This document shows positions 41,094-49,464 of a stretch of 55,484 nt of DNA, in pieces. The translations under genes and the position numbers were made by a program. How positions within the stretch are numbered: position 1 is the stretch's first letter; the number at the start of each line of letters is the position of its first letter. The DNA is from Lachnospiraceae bacterium UBA1759. Its GTDB lineage: Bacteria; Bacillota; Clostridia; Lachnospirales; Lachnospiraceae. Below the pieces are notes generated by a model. It did not search any database. It saw only the letters and a list, made by a program, of their open reading frames with translations, and was not told where the DNA came from. The stretch is from NCBI GenBank assembly GCA_002315555.1, contig DCHF01000051.1:90480-145963 (forward strand), given 5' to 3'.

Positions 41094-42011
41094 ATGTTAA
41101 TGAAAAAGATCAGTGATCAGCTGCCGGAGGTTTCCCGCATCGGTCTGGGATGCATGCGTCTGACCGAGCTTACGGATACCAAGGCTGTGGGCGAGTTCAT
41201 CGACCGCGGACTGGACCTCGGCATCAACTTCTTTGACCACGCCGATATCTACGGCGGCGGCAAGTGCGAAGAGATCTTCGGTGATGCGCTCACCGCGGAG
41301 CGCAGAAACAGAATGGTCATCCAGACCAAGTGTGCGATCCGTCCGGGCGTTGCATTCGACTTCTCCAGGCAGTACATTCTGGACAGCGTGGACGGCAGCC
41401 TGAAGCGCCTGAAGACCGATCACATCGATATCCTGCTTCTGCATCGTCCGGATGCGCTGTATGAGCCGGAAGAGGTTGCGGACGCTTTCCGTACACTGAA
41501 GGCAGCGGGCAAGGTCACTGCGTTCGGTGTCAGCAACGAGAATCCGTGGCAGATGGAGCTTCTGCAGAGCGAACTCGATGAGCCGCTCGTAGCGAACCAG
41601 ATCCAGTTCTCCATCGCACATTGCCCGACCATCGACGCCGGCCTGACCGTCAATATGGGCCACGACAACTCCGTAATGCGTGACGGCGGTATCCTGGATT
41701 ACTGCCGCTTAAAGAAGATCACTCCGCAGGCATGGTCTCCGTTCCAGTACGGAATGTTTGAAGGCGTGTTCATCGGAAGTGAGAAGTATGAGAAGCTGAA
41801 CGCGGTCATGGAGCGTCTGGCAGAGAAGTACGGGGTCACGGTCAATGCCATCGCCATCGCGTGGATCCTCCGTCATCCGTCCAGGATGCAGGCCATCATC
41901 GGCAGCATGAACGCATCCCGCATTGAGGGCATTGCGAAGGCTGCGGACATCACACTGACCCGTGAGGAGTGGTACGAGCTGTACCTGGCAGCGGGAAAGA
42001 TCTTACCGTAA
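41094..42011 (+). CDS. Aldo/keto reductase (YdhF-like)
   Basis: 305 residues. The AKR tetrad is visible: D and Y in FFDHADIYGGG, K in VIQTKCAI, H in DILLLHRPD. RIGLGCMRLT opens the barrel, and IIGSMNASRIEGIAKAADI near the end is the NADPH-phosphate-binding segment. The YdhF-type branch is indicated by FDFSRQYILDSVDGSLKRLKTDHIDI. It reduces a sugar or other carbonyl with NADPH; the actual substrate is unknown. A single gene with its own promoter and terminator in a carbohydrate region. Confidence 0.93.
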   Translation: MLMKKISDQLPEVSRIGLGCMRLTELTDTKAVGEFIDRGLDLGINFFDHADIYGGGKCEEIFGDALTAERRNRMVIQTKCAIRPGVAFDFSRQYILDSVDGSLKRLKTDHIDILLLHRPDALYEPEEVADAFRTLKAAGKVTAFGVSNENPWQMELLQSELDEPLVANQIQFSIAHCPTIDAGLTVNMGHDNSVMRDGGILDYCRLKKITPQAWSPFQYGMFEGVFIGSEKYEKLNAVMERLAEKYGVTVNAIAIAWILRHPSRMQAIIGSMNASRIEGIAKAADITLTREEWYELYLAAGKILP

Positions 42012-42049
42012 AGGAACGTCCGCAGGTGATGCGGAGATCCCGAAAACAG

Positions 42050-42094
42050 AAAAGGTGCCCCGAACGACCGGCGGTCGTTCGGGGCACCTTTTTT
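42050..42094. terminator. Strong bidirectional terminator
   Basis: Perfect 20-base stem AAAAGGTGCCCCGAACGACC / GGTCGTTCGGGGCACCTTTT with a GGC loop, between two convergent genes. Confidence 0.95.
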
Positions 42095-42142
42095 GCTATA
42101 AGTCCATTCGGGCATTCAGCCTTTGAACATTCAATTCATCCA

Positions 42143-43069
42143 TCAGATCTCCGGTTCTTCATTACGGTCGCAGACCAGTTCGCCATCGACCACCTTCAAC
42201 TCGCGGCATTGTACAATGGCCGCACAGCGGGCGGCAGGTGAGAGTTTTTCGCGTTCCTCCGCAGTCAGTACTTCGTGGCTGTACGGATGGCAGAAGTAGA
42301 AGATGAACGCGCGTCCGTCCTTCACGACAACATCGGCGTGATGGCCCAGCCCCTGATCGGTCGGGATATCGCCGCTGGTATCAAGAATGTTTTTGCAGCG
42401 GGTCCAATGCGTGAAATCCTCGGACTTATAGACCGCAAGGCCGCTCCAGAAATCGCTGATCATCCACTTGATGCCGCCCAGCTCGAAAACGTTCGGGCCT
42501 TCCTGCGCGCAATCGGTGATCTCGCGGCCGATCTCCGTCCAGTTGTACAGATCGTTGGAGACAGCGGCATGCGTGAAGGAGTGGTCGTTTTCTTCCTTGA
42601 ACCACATTTTCCAGGTGCCGGGCTCCGTCTCATAAACACAGGCGTCGATAACTCTTTCCGAATTCAGGTCGATCTCCTTGTCAAAGGTCCAGTGCCACAG
42701 GTCCACGGAGGTATAGTGCAGCATGTCGCGCGGATACTCCCAGTTCTCCGGAATACCGGTGATATAGGAAACGTACATGTGGTAAAGACCGTCGTGGTAC
42801 AGTACCTCCGGCGCCCAGAAGGTGTTGTGTCCGGGCTCGATGTCCAGACCCTCCAGCGTGCCGCGGTACAGCCAGCTGCACATATCGGTGCTGGTCGCCA
42901 CACCGATCCTGGTTCCGTGCACCCAGGCCACGCCGATGATCGGCTCAGCCGCACGGCGCTGTGTGTAGAACATATACCAAAGCTTTTCTTTTTCGTTGTA
43001 GATGACGGTCGGATCCGTCGGTGCGTCATAAATGGGGTCCCGAAATAACGGGGTCTTAATCTTCGGCAT
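42143..43069 (-). CDS. GH43-like five-bladed propeller glycosidase
   Basis: 308 residues from ATG 43069 (AGGAGG five bases upstream; the frame stays open to 43153 but that is the promoter zone). Propeller blades are recognised by DPTVIYNEKEKLWYMFYTQ (blade I, with the catalytic-type Asp), ATSTDMCSWLYRG, WAPEVLYHDGLYHMYVSYI (blade II), ERVIDACVYETEPGTWKMWF and AQEGPNVFELGGIKWM (the E as likely general acid). This pattern is shared by GH43, GH32 and GH130, so family placement is approximate. No signal peptide, so cytoplasmic. It is divergent from the ABC transporter operon, with which it shares a control region. Confidence 0.75.
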   Translation of the reverse strand: MPKIKTPLFRDPIYDAPTDPTVIYNEKEKLWYMFYTQRRAAEPIIGVAWVHGTRIGVATSTDMCSWLYRGTLEGLDIEPGHNTFWAPEVLYHDGLYHMYVSYITGIPENWEYPRDMLHYTSVDLWHWTFDKEIDLNSERVIDACVYETEPGTWKMWFKEENDHSFTHAAVSNDLYNWTEIGREITDCAQEGPNVFELGGIKWMISDFWSGLAVYKSEDFTHWTRCKNILDTSGDIPTDQGLGHHADVVVKDGRAFIFYFCHPYSHEVLTAEEREKLSPAARCAAIVQCRELKVVDGELVCDRNEEPEI

Positions 43070-43183
43070 GAGGCCCTCCTTCTGTATGCCGCACGGACCT
43101 TCGGGCCTGCGGCGTGTTACCTGCATCATAGCATCGCCCACCCGTATTTGCAATCGGAGAGTGCGGTTTCATCTCGCAAAAAG

Positions 43184-43234
43184 TTGACTATTTGCCGATG
43201 GAAAACTATAATATCCACATAACCTGTCAAGACA
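43184..43234 (+). promoter_or_regulatory. Promoter and TGTC-AA-GACA operator of the sugar ABC operon
   Basis: -35 TTGACT (43184-43189), 17-base spacer, -10 TATAAT (43207-43212). The palindrome TGTCAAGACA (43225-43234), followed by CCTC, lies a few bases after the expected start of transcription. The same palindrome with the same flank (TGTCTTGACACCTC) lies upstream of the lipoprotein gene at 47985. Confidence 0.7.
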
Positions 43235-43263
43235 CCTCATCAACAGGAAAAAGAGGAGAGAAT

Positions 43264-44412
43264 ATGAAGATCGTACTTGAAAATCTGACCAAAAAATTCC
43301 CGAACCGCAATAAGAAAGTCGGTGGTTTCGTAACAGCGGTCAGCGACTTTAATATCGAGGTTCCGGACGGAACGCTGATCGGTCTTTTGGGCCCCTCCGG
43401 CTGCGGAAAGAGCACGGTGCTCAACCTGATCTGCGGCCTTGAGAAGCCCACGGAAGGACGGATACTGTTCGGCGATGAAGATGTGACCAAGCTTCAACCC
43501 GAAAACCGCGGCGTGGGTCTGGTCTTCCAGAACTATGCGCTTTATCCGCATCTTACGGTGCAGCAGAATATTATATTCCCGCTGGAGAACCTTCGCGGGA
43601 AGGAGAAGATGACCAAGGAGGCCATGGCGGAGAAGGCGCTTGAGGCCGCGAAGCTTGTGCAGATCGAGGGCCTGATGGACCGTAAGCCGAGCGAGATGTC
43701 CGGCGGTCAGCAGCAGCGTGTGGCCATCGCCCGCGCGTTAGTCAAGACTCCGCGTGTGCTTCTTCTGGATGAGCCGCTGTCCAACCTGGATGCTCGTCTC
43801 AGACTGCAGACCCGTGAAGAGATCCGCCGCATTCAGCGCGAGACCGGCGTCACCACAATATTCGTCACACATGACCAGGAGGAGGCAATGAGCATCTCCG
43901 ACCGGATCATCGTTATGAAACAGGGCGTGCTCCAGCAGGTCGGCGCACCGCAGGAGGTGTACGATGAACCAGCCAATCTGTTCGTGGCAAAGTTCCTCGG
44001 AAACCCGGCCATCAATGTGTTCAAGGGTGAGATCCGGGGCGGCAAGCTGTTCATCGGGGAAGAGGAAGTGATGAATGTCGGCGCGGTCGATGACCGCCCG
44101 GTCTACGTGGGCATCCGTCCCGAGGGTTTCATTCCGGATGATAACGGTTCCCTGACGATGGAGCTTCGCCGCGTCGAGGTCATGGGACGAGACACGAGCG
44201 TCGTTGCCGGCCATCCGGCATCGGAGAACACCAATGTGCGTGCGATCATCAGCGCGGAGGACGGAAAGGGCATTTCCGGCGAGACTGTCCGCTTTTTCCT
44301 GAAGCCTTATAAGGTCTGCCTTTTTGACATCGAGACCGAAGAACGGATCCTCTTTGATCCGGAGGCGGAGGAGGACATTCCGTTTGCTGCGGAAACCGGC
44401 ACCGCCGAATAA
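43264..44412 (+). CDS. Sugar ABC transporter ATPase, MsmK/UgpC-type
   Basis: 382 residues from ATG 43264 (AGAGGAGAG six bases upstream). Walker A GPSGCGKST, signature MSGGQQQRVAIARAL, Walker B VLLLDEPLSNLDARL and the H-loop TIFVTHDQEEA are all intact. The C-terminal ~130 residues are the MOP/TOBE-like regulatory domain of the MalK family. Unlike many Firmicutes that share one MsmK for several importers, this operon has a dedicated ATPase as its first gene. It energises the two permeases encoded downstream. Confidence 0.94.
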   Translation: MKIVLENLTKKFPNRNKKVGGFVTAVSDFNIEVPDGTLIGLLGPSGCGKSTVLNLICGLEKPTEGRILFGDEDVTKLQPENRGVGLVFQNYALYPHLTVQQNIIFPLENLRGKEKMTKEAMAEKALEAAKLVQIEGLMDRKPSEMSGGQQQRVAIARALVKTPRVLLLDEPLSNLDARLRLQTREEIRRIQRETGVTTIFVTHDQEEAMSISDRIIVMKQGVLQQVGAPQEVYDEPANLFVAKFLGNPAINVFKGEIRGGKLFIGEEEVMNVGAVDDRPVYVGIRPEGFIPDDNGSLTMELRRVEVMGRDTSVVAGHPASENTNVRAIISAEDGKGISGETVRFFLKPYKVCLFDIETEERILFDPEAEEDIPFAAETGTAE

Positions 44413-44426
44413 GAAAGGAACCGCAT

Positions 44427-45317
44427 ATGGAACATAAAAATATGAAGGGCTGGTTGTACCTTCTTCCGGCGATCCTTTTCCTGGGTGTATTCATGGTCTA
44501 CCCCCTCGTCGATGTATTCGTCTACTCGTTCGAGGAGGGCTACAACTCCGCATCCCAGACCTTCTTCGGCGTCGGCCTGTACAACTATTCCTACGTCCTG
44601 CATGACACCTACTTCCTGCAGGCTGTTAAAAACACATTCGTCCTGGTCATCATCACCGTGCCGCTTTCCACCGGCATTGCGCTTTTGATCTCTCTGGGTC
44701 TGAATCGTATCACGCCCCTGAAGGAATTTTTCCAGACCGTTTATTTCCTGCCGTACGTTACGAACACTCTGGCTGTCGGTCTGGTCTTCATGATCCTGTT
44801 TAAAAAGACCGCCTATTCCGATGGCATGATCAACCTTCTGATCAACGCCTTTGGCGGGTCTTCCGTGGATTTCATCGACGGACCCTATTGGGCCAAGATG
44901 TTTGTCCTTTGCTTCTACACGATCTGGATCGTCATGCCGTTTAAGATCCTGATCCTGACCTCCTCGTTGGCTTCCGTCAACAAGGTCTACTATAAGGCCG
45001 CGCAGGTCGACGGCACCCGCCCCTTCCGCGTGTTTTACAAGATCACCCTGCCGATGATCTCACCGTTCATCTTTTACCTGGTCATCACCGGCTTCATCGG
45101 CGCGTTCAAAGCCTATTCGGACGCTGTCGCGCTCTTTGGCACCGATCTGAATGCCGCCGGCATGAACACGATGGTCGGCTACATCTATGACATGCTCTAC
45201 GGCAACAGCGGCGGTTATCCGTCGTATGCTTCCGCAGCGGCCATCATTCTGTTTGCCATCGTCCTGACCATCACGGTCATCAACCTGATGATCAGCAGCA
45301 AGCAGAAAGTACAGTAA
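44427..45317 (+). CDS. Sugar ABC transporter permease (UgpA/MalF-like)
   Basis: 296 residues, six membrane helices. The EAA loop, which contacts the ATPase, reads YYKAAQVDGTRPFRVFYKITLPMI. The N-terminal helix (GWLYLLPAILFLGVFMVYPLV) is typical of CUT1 family permeases. It pairs with the next gene product; carbohydrate substrate undetermined. Confidence 0.94.
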   Translation: MEHKNMKGWLYLLPAILFLGVFMVYPLVDVFVYSFEEGYNSASQTFFGVGLYNYSYVLHDTYFLQAVKNTFVLVIITVPLSTGIALLISLGLNRITPLKEFFQTVYFLPYVTNTLAVGLVFMILFKKTAYSDGMINLLINAFGGSSVDFIDGPYWAKMFVLCFYTIWIVMPFKILILTSSLASVNKVYYKAAQVDGTRPFRVFYKITLPMISPFIFYLVITGFIGAFKAYSDAVALFGTDLNAAGMNTMVGYIYDMLYGNSGGYPSYASAAAIILFAIVLTITVINLMISSKQKVQ

Positions 45318-45328
45318 GGGGGGCGCGT

Positions 45329-46204
45329 ATGAATACTGAAATGGATTTTGAAAAGATCGAACGCCGCGCCCGCGTGAAAAAGATCGTCTCGAATGTGGCC
45401 GTCTATTTCTTCCTGACGCTCTGGGCGGTCATGGTCCTGTTCCCCTTCTACTGGATGATCCTTTCCTCCGTAAAGAGCTACAGTGCCTATAACTCCGAGT
45501 ACATTCCGAAGTTCTTCACGCTTGCGCCTACGTTTCGGAACTACATCGACGCCTTTACCGCCGTCCCGCTCGCGCGCTATTTTGCGAACACCATCGTGTT
45601 CACGGGCATCACGACCGGGCTCATGGTCCTCGTGATCATTTTCTCCGCCTATGCGTTTGCGCGTCTGGATTTTCCCGGAAAGACGCTGACCTTCACACTG
45701 TTTCTGGCGCTCATGATGATCCCGAACGAGCTCGTCATCATCACGAATTTTCAGACCATCACGGCCCTCAATCTCCGGAACACGTTTACCGGTCTGATCC
45801 TTCCTTCGGTCACCTCGGTCTTCTACATTTATCTTCTCAAGGAGAATTTTGAAGCCGTACCGAACGAGCTTTACAAGGCCGCCAAGGTCGATGGTACCTC
45901 GGACCTGAAGTACCTGTTCAAGGTCCTGCTCCCCATCTGCCGGCCGTCGGTCATCACCATCGTGATCCTGAAGGTCATCGAATGCTGGAACTCCTATGTC
46001 TGGCCGCGCCTCATCACCGACGACGCAAACTATTTCCTGGTCAGCAACGGTATCCAGGAGATCCGCGAAAACGGCTTCGGCCGCGAAAACATTCCGGCTA
46101 TGATGGCGGCAGTTGTGGTCATTTCCGTTCCGCTCATCGTCATCTTCCTGATCTTCCATAAAAAGATCATGGAGGGCGTTTCGAGAGGAGGTACCAAGGG
46201 ATGA
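45329..46204 (+). CDS. Sugar ABC transporter permease (UgpE/MalG-like)
   Basis: 291 residues, six membrane helices. The EAA loop is LYKAAKVDGTSDLKYLFKVLLPIC. LFPFYWMILSSVK and the tail FLIFHKKIMEGVSRGGTKG match CUT1 MalG-type subunits. The stop overlaps the start of the binding-protein gene by 4 bases. Confidence 0.94.
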   Translation: MNTEMDFEKIERRARVKKIVSNVAVYFFLTLWAVMVLFPFYWMILSSVKSYSAYNSEYIPKFFTLAPTFRNYIDAFTAVPLARYFANTIVFTGITTGLMVLVIIFSAYAFARLDFPGKTLTFTLFLALMMIPNELVIITNFQTITALNLRNTFTGLILPSVTSVFYIYLLKENFEAVPNELYKAAKVDGTSDLKYLFKVLLPICRPSVITIVILKVIECWNSYVWPRLITDDANYFLVSNGIQEIRENGFGRENIPAMMAAVVVISVPLIVIFLIFHKKIMEGVSRGGTKG

Positions 46205-47802
46205 GAAAGCTGAAAAAAACGGTCCTTCTTTTAGGTGCGCTTGCGATGCTGACCGGTCTTCCCGCACTGACGGGATGTCACGGAAAGAAGGAGTCCGCCG
46301 CCTTTACGGTGCCTGCGGAGTTCGATACCTCAAGGAATTATGAGATCACGTTCTGGGCAAAGAACGATACCAATAAGACGCAGACCGCGATCTATGAGCA
46401 GGCCATCGCCGGTTTTGAGAAGGCCTATCCGAATGTGAACGTCAACATGCGTCTGTACACGGACTACGGCAAGATCTACAACGATGTCATCACGAACATC
46501 GCGACCGATACGACGCCGAACGTCTGCATCACCTATCCGGACCACATCGCCACCTACATGACGGGCGATAACACCGTGGTCTGCCTGGATGATCTGTTCA
46601 CCGATGAAAAGTACGGTCTGGGTGGTTCCGGGGTCCTTTACGACTCGGTCCGTCAGGATGAGATCGTTCCGGAATTCCTGGAAGAATGCAAACTGAACGG
46701 TCACTATTATGCGCTTCCATACATGCGCTCCACGGAGGCCTGTTATGTCAACAAGGATTACGTGGAAGCCCTCGGCTATGAGCTTCCGGAGGTCCTGACC
46801 TGGGACTTTGTGTGGGAGGTTTCCGAAGCCGCCATGGAGAAGAATGCGGACGGCACCTATAAGGTCAACGGCCAGAACGTCATGATCCCGTTCATCTACA
46901 AATCCACGGACAACATGATGATCCAGATGCTGAAGCAACTGGACGCCGGCTATTCCACGGCGGACGGCGAGATCGAGATCTTCAACGATCAGACCCGCGA
47001 CCTTTTGAAGACCGTCGCGACGCATTCCGCGACCGGGGCGTTCTCCACCTTCAAGATCTCCAGCTATCCGGCCAATTTCCTGAATGCGGGCCAGTGCATT
47101 TTTGCAATCGATTCCACCGCGGGCGCGACCTGGATGGGTTCCGACGCACCGCTTCTGGACATCGCCGAAGACCAGTTGGTCGATTTTGAGACCGCGGTCC
47201 TTCCGATCCCGCAGTACGATACGGAAAACCCGAAGATGATCTCCCAGGGACCGTCCGTCTGCATCTTCAACAAGGAGGATCCGCAGGAGGTCCTGGCCTC
47301 CTGGCTGTTCATGCAGTACCTTCTTACGAATTCCGTGCAGATTGCGTATTCCGAGACCGAGGGCTATGTTCCGGTCACACTGAAGGCACAGCAGGACGGA
47401 GAGTATCAGGATTACATCGCCCGGGCGGGTGAGAACAACGGCCTGTTCTACGATGTGAAGATCAAGGCGGCGCAGATCCTCGTAAATAACACGGAAAACA
47501 CGTTCGTCACGCCGGTCTTCAACGGCTCCGCGTCGCTTCGTAATGCGGCGGGGCAGATGATCGAGGAAGTGACCAAAGGCGTCCGGCGCAAGAAGACCGT
47601 GGACGATGCCTTCATCGACAGCCTCTATGAAGAAATGACCAAGCTGTACAAGCTCGACCAGGTCGAGGCCGCCTCCGGCAGCACGGACCTGGGCCCGCTT
47701 CCGCGTACCGCAAAGGCGCTTCTTTTCGGCATTGCCGGTGCGTGGTGCATCATTCTGGCAGTCTTCCTGGTCACAACGGTGAAAAAATGCAAAAAGCATT
47801 AA
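46201..47802 (+). CDS. Extracellular sugar-binding lipoprotein with additional C-terminal membrane helix
   Basis: 533 residues, longer than the usual 420-450. Signal peptide with lipobox LTGC (C26). The body is a family-1 solute-binding protein: YEITFWAKNDTNKTQTAIYE, then NVCITYPDHIATYM, YYALPYMRSTEACYVNKDYV and ISQGPSVCIFNKEDPQEVLASW. After residue ~500 a second hydrophobic helix (AKALLFGIAGAWCIILAVFL) and a basic end (KKCKKH) follow, so the protein would be held in the membrane at both ends. This is uncommon for a binding protein. The ligand is not readable; neighbours suggest an oligosaccharide. No gene overlaps downstream. Confidence 0.9.
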   Translation: MRKLKKTVLLLGALAMLTGLPALTGCHGKKESAAFTVPAEFDTSRNYEITFWAKNDTNKTQTAIYEQAIAGFEKAYPNVNVNMRLYTDYGKIYNDVITNIATDTTPNVCITYPDHIATYMTGDNTVVCLDDLFTDEKYGLGGSGVLYDSVRQDEIVPEFLEECKLNGHYYALPYMRSTEACYVNKDYVEALGYELPEVLTWDFVWEVSEAAMEKNADGTYKVNGQNVMIPFIYKSTDNMMIQMLKQLDAGYSTADGEIEIFNDQTRDLLKTVATHSATGAFSTFKISSYPANFLNAGQCIFAIDSTAGATWMGSDAPLLDIAEDQLVDFETAVLPIPQYDTENPKMISQGPSVCIFNKEDPQEVLASWLFMQYLLTNSVQIAYSETEGYVPVTLKAQQDGEYQDYIARAGENNGLFYDVKIKAAQILVNNTENTFVTPVFNGSASLRNAAGQMIEEVTKGVRRKKTVDDAFIDSLYEEMTKLYKLDQVEAASGSTDLGPLPRTAKALLFGIAGAWCIILAVFLVTTVKKCKKH

Positions 47803-47843
47803 TGATTTCGTCGAAAAGGCGGAAAAAATCGGCGGAATAACAA

Positions 47844-47896
47844 TTGATTTTCTCTGCTATTCATTATAAGATGAACCCGGACGATGTGTCTTGACA
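47844..47896 (+). promoter_or_regulatory. Likely promoter and TGTC-TT-GACA operator of the lipoprotein gene
   Basis: -35-like TTGATT (47844-47849), 15-base spacer, -10 TATAAG (47865-47870); the spacing is short. The palindrome TGTCTTGACA (47887-47896) with CCTC after it repeats the arrangement seen before the ABC operon. Confidence 0.5.
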
Positions 47897-47984
47897 CCTC
47901 GTTCAAAGATAATTCAACCGGACCGCGGCTTGACTGCGACCGGAAAGCATCCGTGCATAAAGCACGGAAGAGGAGGAGAAAAAC

Positions 47985-49385
47985 ATGAAAAGAGTTTTAG
48001 CATTCGTGCTGGCTTTCGTAATGGTTCTGTCCATGGCGGCATGCGGTAAGAAAGCGACCGAAGAGACCACGACGACCGCAGCGGAGACCACTACGACAAC
48101 AGCAGCGGAAGAAGAAATCATTGAAGGTGGGGATGACCTCCCGGTATTCGATTTCGATTCCATGGGTTATGATGACTACTGCGCAGCCGCAATGGACGAC
48201 GAAGTCACCGTACTTTGCTATGTTCAGGCTACCCAGTCCTGGTGGGATGACAAGATCACCGTTTATGCGGCGGATGAAGACGGCGCATATTTCATCTACG
48301 AGATGAGCTGCTCCGAAGAGGATGCCGCAGCACTCGTTCCGGGCGCTTGCATTATCGTCAGCGGTTACAAGAGCGAGTGGGCCGGTGAAGTTGAGATCGT
48401 CGATGCTTCCTTTGTCCTTCTGGAGGGATTCACCGATCCGTACGTTGCAGAGGCTGCCGATGCGACCGACAAGATCGGCGACGACGAAGCACTGCTTGCA
48501 ATTCAGAATCAGCTCGTTTCCTTCAAGGGCATGACCGTTGAGTCTGTATCCTACAAGAACGACGAGCCGGGCGATGACATCTACCTCACCGTTTCCAAGA
48601 ACGGCGTGAAGTGCGATTTCTGCCTGGAGTACTACTTAAACGGCAGCGACGAAGCGCTTTACAACGCTGTCGGCTCTCTGGAAGCAGGTCAGATCGTGGA
48701 CATCGAGGGCTTCCTGTACTGGTACAACGGTATGAATCCGCACATCACCAAGGTTGAAGTCACCGGCGATGTCAACGCAAAGTCCGAAGGCGTTATGAGC
48801 TACGATGAGTTCATTGCAGCCGCTGTCGATGACGAAGTTGTGATCGAGGCTTATGTCCAGGCTACCCAGTCCTGGTGGGACAACAAGATCACCGTTTACG
48901 CGGCAGATGCCGAAGGCGGCTATTTTATCTATGAGCTTGCATGTGATGAAGCGGATGCCGAAAAGCTTGTTCCGGGCGCAAAGATCAAGGTTTCCGGTTA
49001 CAAGGGCGAGTGGTCCGGTGAGATCGAAGTTGTTGATGCAACCTTCGAACTTGTTGAAGACGGCACCGAATATGTTGCTCCGGCGGTTGACGCGACCGGC
49101 GCAGAAGACCTTGCTGCTTACATGAATCAGAAGGTCATGATCACGGATATGACGGTTTCTTCCGTTGCTTACAAGAACGACCAGCCGGGCGATGACATCT
49201 ATGTTACCCTGACCAGGGACGGCGTTACGTACGAGTTCTGCCTGGAGTACTACTTAAACGGTTCCGATGAAGAATTCTACAACCGCATCGGCGGCCTTGA
49301 AGAAGGCGCTGTTGTGGACGTCGAAGGCTTCATGTACTGGTATAACGGACCGAACATGCACATCACCGGTATTACCGTAAAATAA
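47985..49385 (+). CDS. Lipoprotein made of a tandem ~200-residue duplication
   Basis: 466 residues. Signal peptide with lipobox SMAAC (C20), then a Thr/Glu-rich tether (about residues 24-50). Two copies of one unit follow: residues ~59-266 and ~270-466, about 70-80% alike by eye. Each copy has two halves: one with YVQATQSWWD(D/N)KITVYAAD and VPGA, SGYK and EW, the other with YKND(E/Q)PGDDIY, FCLEYYLNGSDE and W/YWYNG. Each half looks like a small beta-barrel (OB-like), giving four in all. No family is recognised. It lies after the sugar ABC transporter and shares an operator-like site with it, so it may assist glycan capture. Conserved Trp/Tyr would suit sugar binding. Confidence 0.85.
   Translation: MKRVLAFVLAFVMVLSMAACGKKATEETTTTAAETTTTTAAEEEIIEGGDDLPVFDFDSMGYDDYCAAAMDDEVTVLCYVQATQSWWDDKITVYAADEDGAYFIYEMSCSEEDAAALVPGACIIVSGYKSEWAGEVEIVDASFVLLEGFTDPYVAEAADATDKIGDDEALLAIQNQLVSFKGMTVESVSYKNDEPGDDIYLTVSKNGVKCDFCLEYYLNGSDEALYNAVGSLEAGQIVDIEGFLYWYNGMNPHITKVEVTGDVNAKSEGVMSYDEFIAAAVDDEVVIEAYVQATQSWWDNKITVYAADAEGGYFIYELACDEADAEKLVPGAKIKVSGYKGEWSGEIEVVDATFELVEDGTEYVAPAVDATGAEDLAAYMNQKVMITDMTVSSVAYKNDQPGDDIYVTLTRDGVTYEFCLEYYLNGSDEEFYNRIGGLEEGAVVDVEGFMYWYNGPNMHITGITVK
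48159..49381 (+). repeat. Internal tandem gene duplication within the lipoprotein gene
   Basis: Two units of about 600 bases (48159-48768 and ~48787-49381), offset about 630 bases, with near-identical stretches in DNA, e.g. CCCAGTCCTGGTGGGA near 48231 and near 48865, and CCTGGAGTACTACTTAAACG near 48625 and near 49244. Such DNA similarity suggests recent duplication or ongoing gene conversion. Confidence 0.85.
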
Positions 49386-49407
49386 TGCGGAAATAACGGA
49401 AGAATAC

Positions 49408-49437
49408 AAAAGCCCTCATCGTATGATGGGGGCTTTT
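49408..49437. terminator. Terminator between the lipoprotein and GH38 genes
   Basis: AAAAGCCCTCATC-GTAT-GATGGGGGCTTTT hairpin with one mismatch, 22 bases after the lipoprotein stop. Confidence 0.85.
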
Positions 49438-49464
49438 CAGTCGATATCGGGGACGGAGGATCAT

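Noticed and set aside
46330..47799. Minus-strand open frame of 489 codons opposite the sugar-binding protein gene
   Set aside because: Long only because of the GC-rich third positions of the real gene; Arg/His/Asp-rich with no motif.
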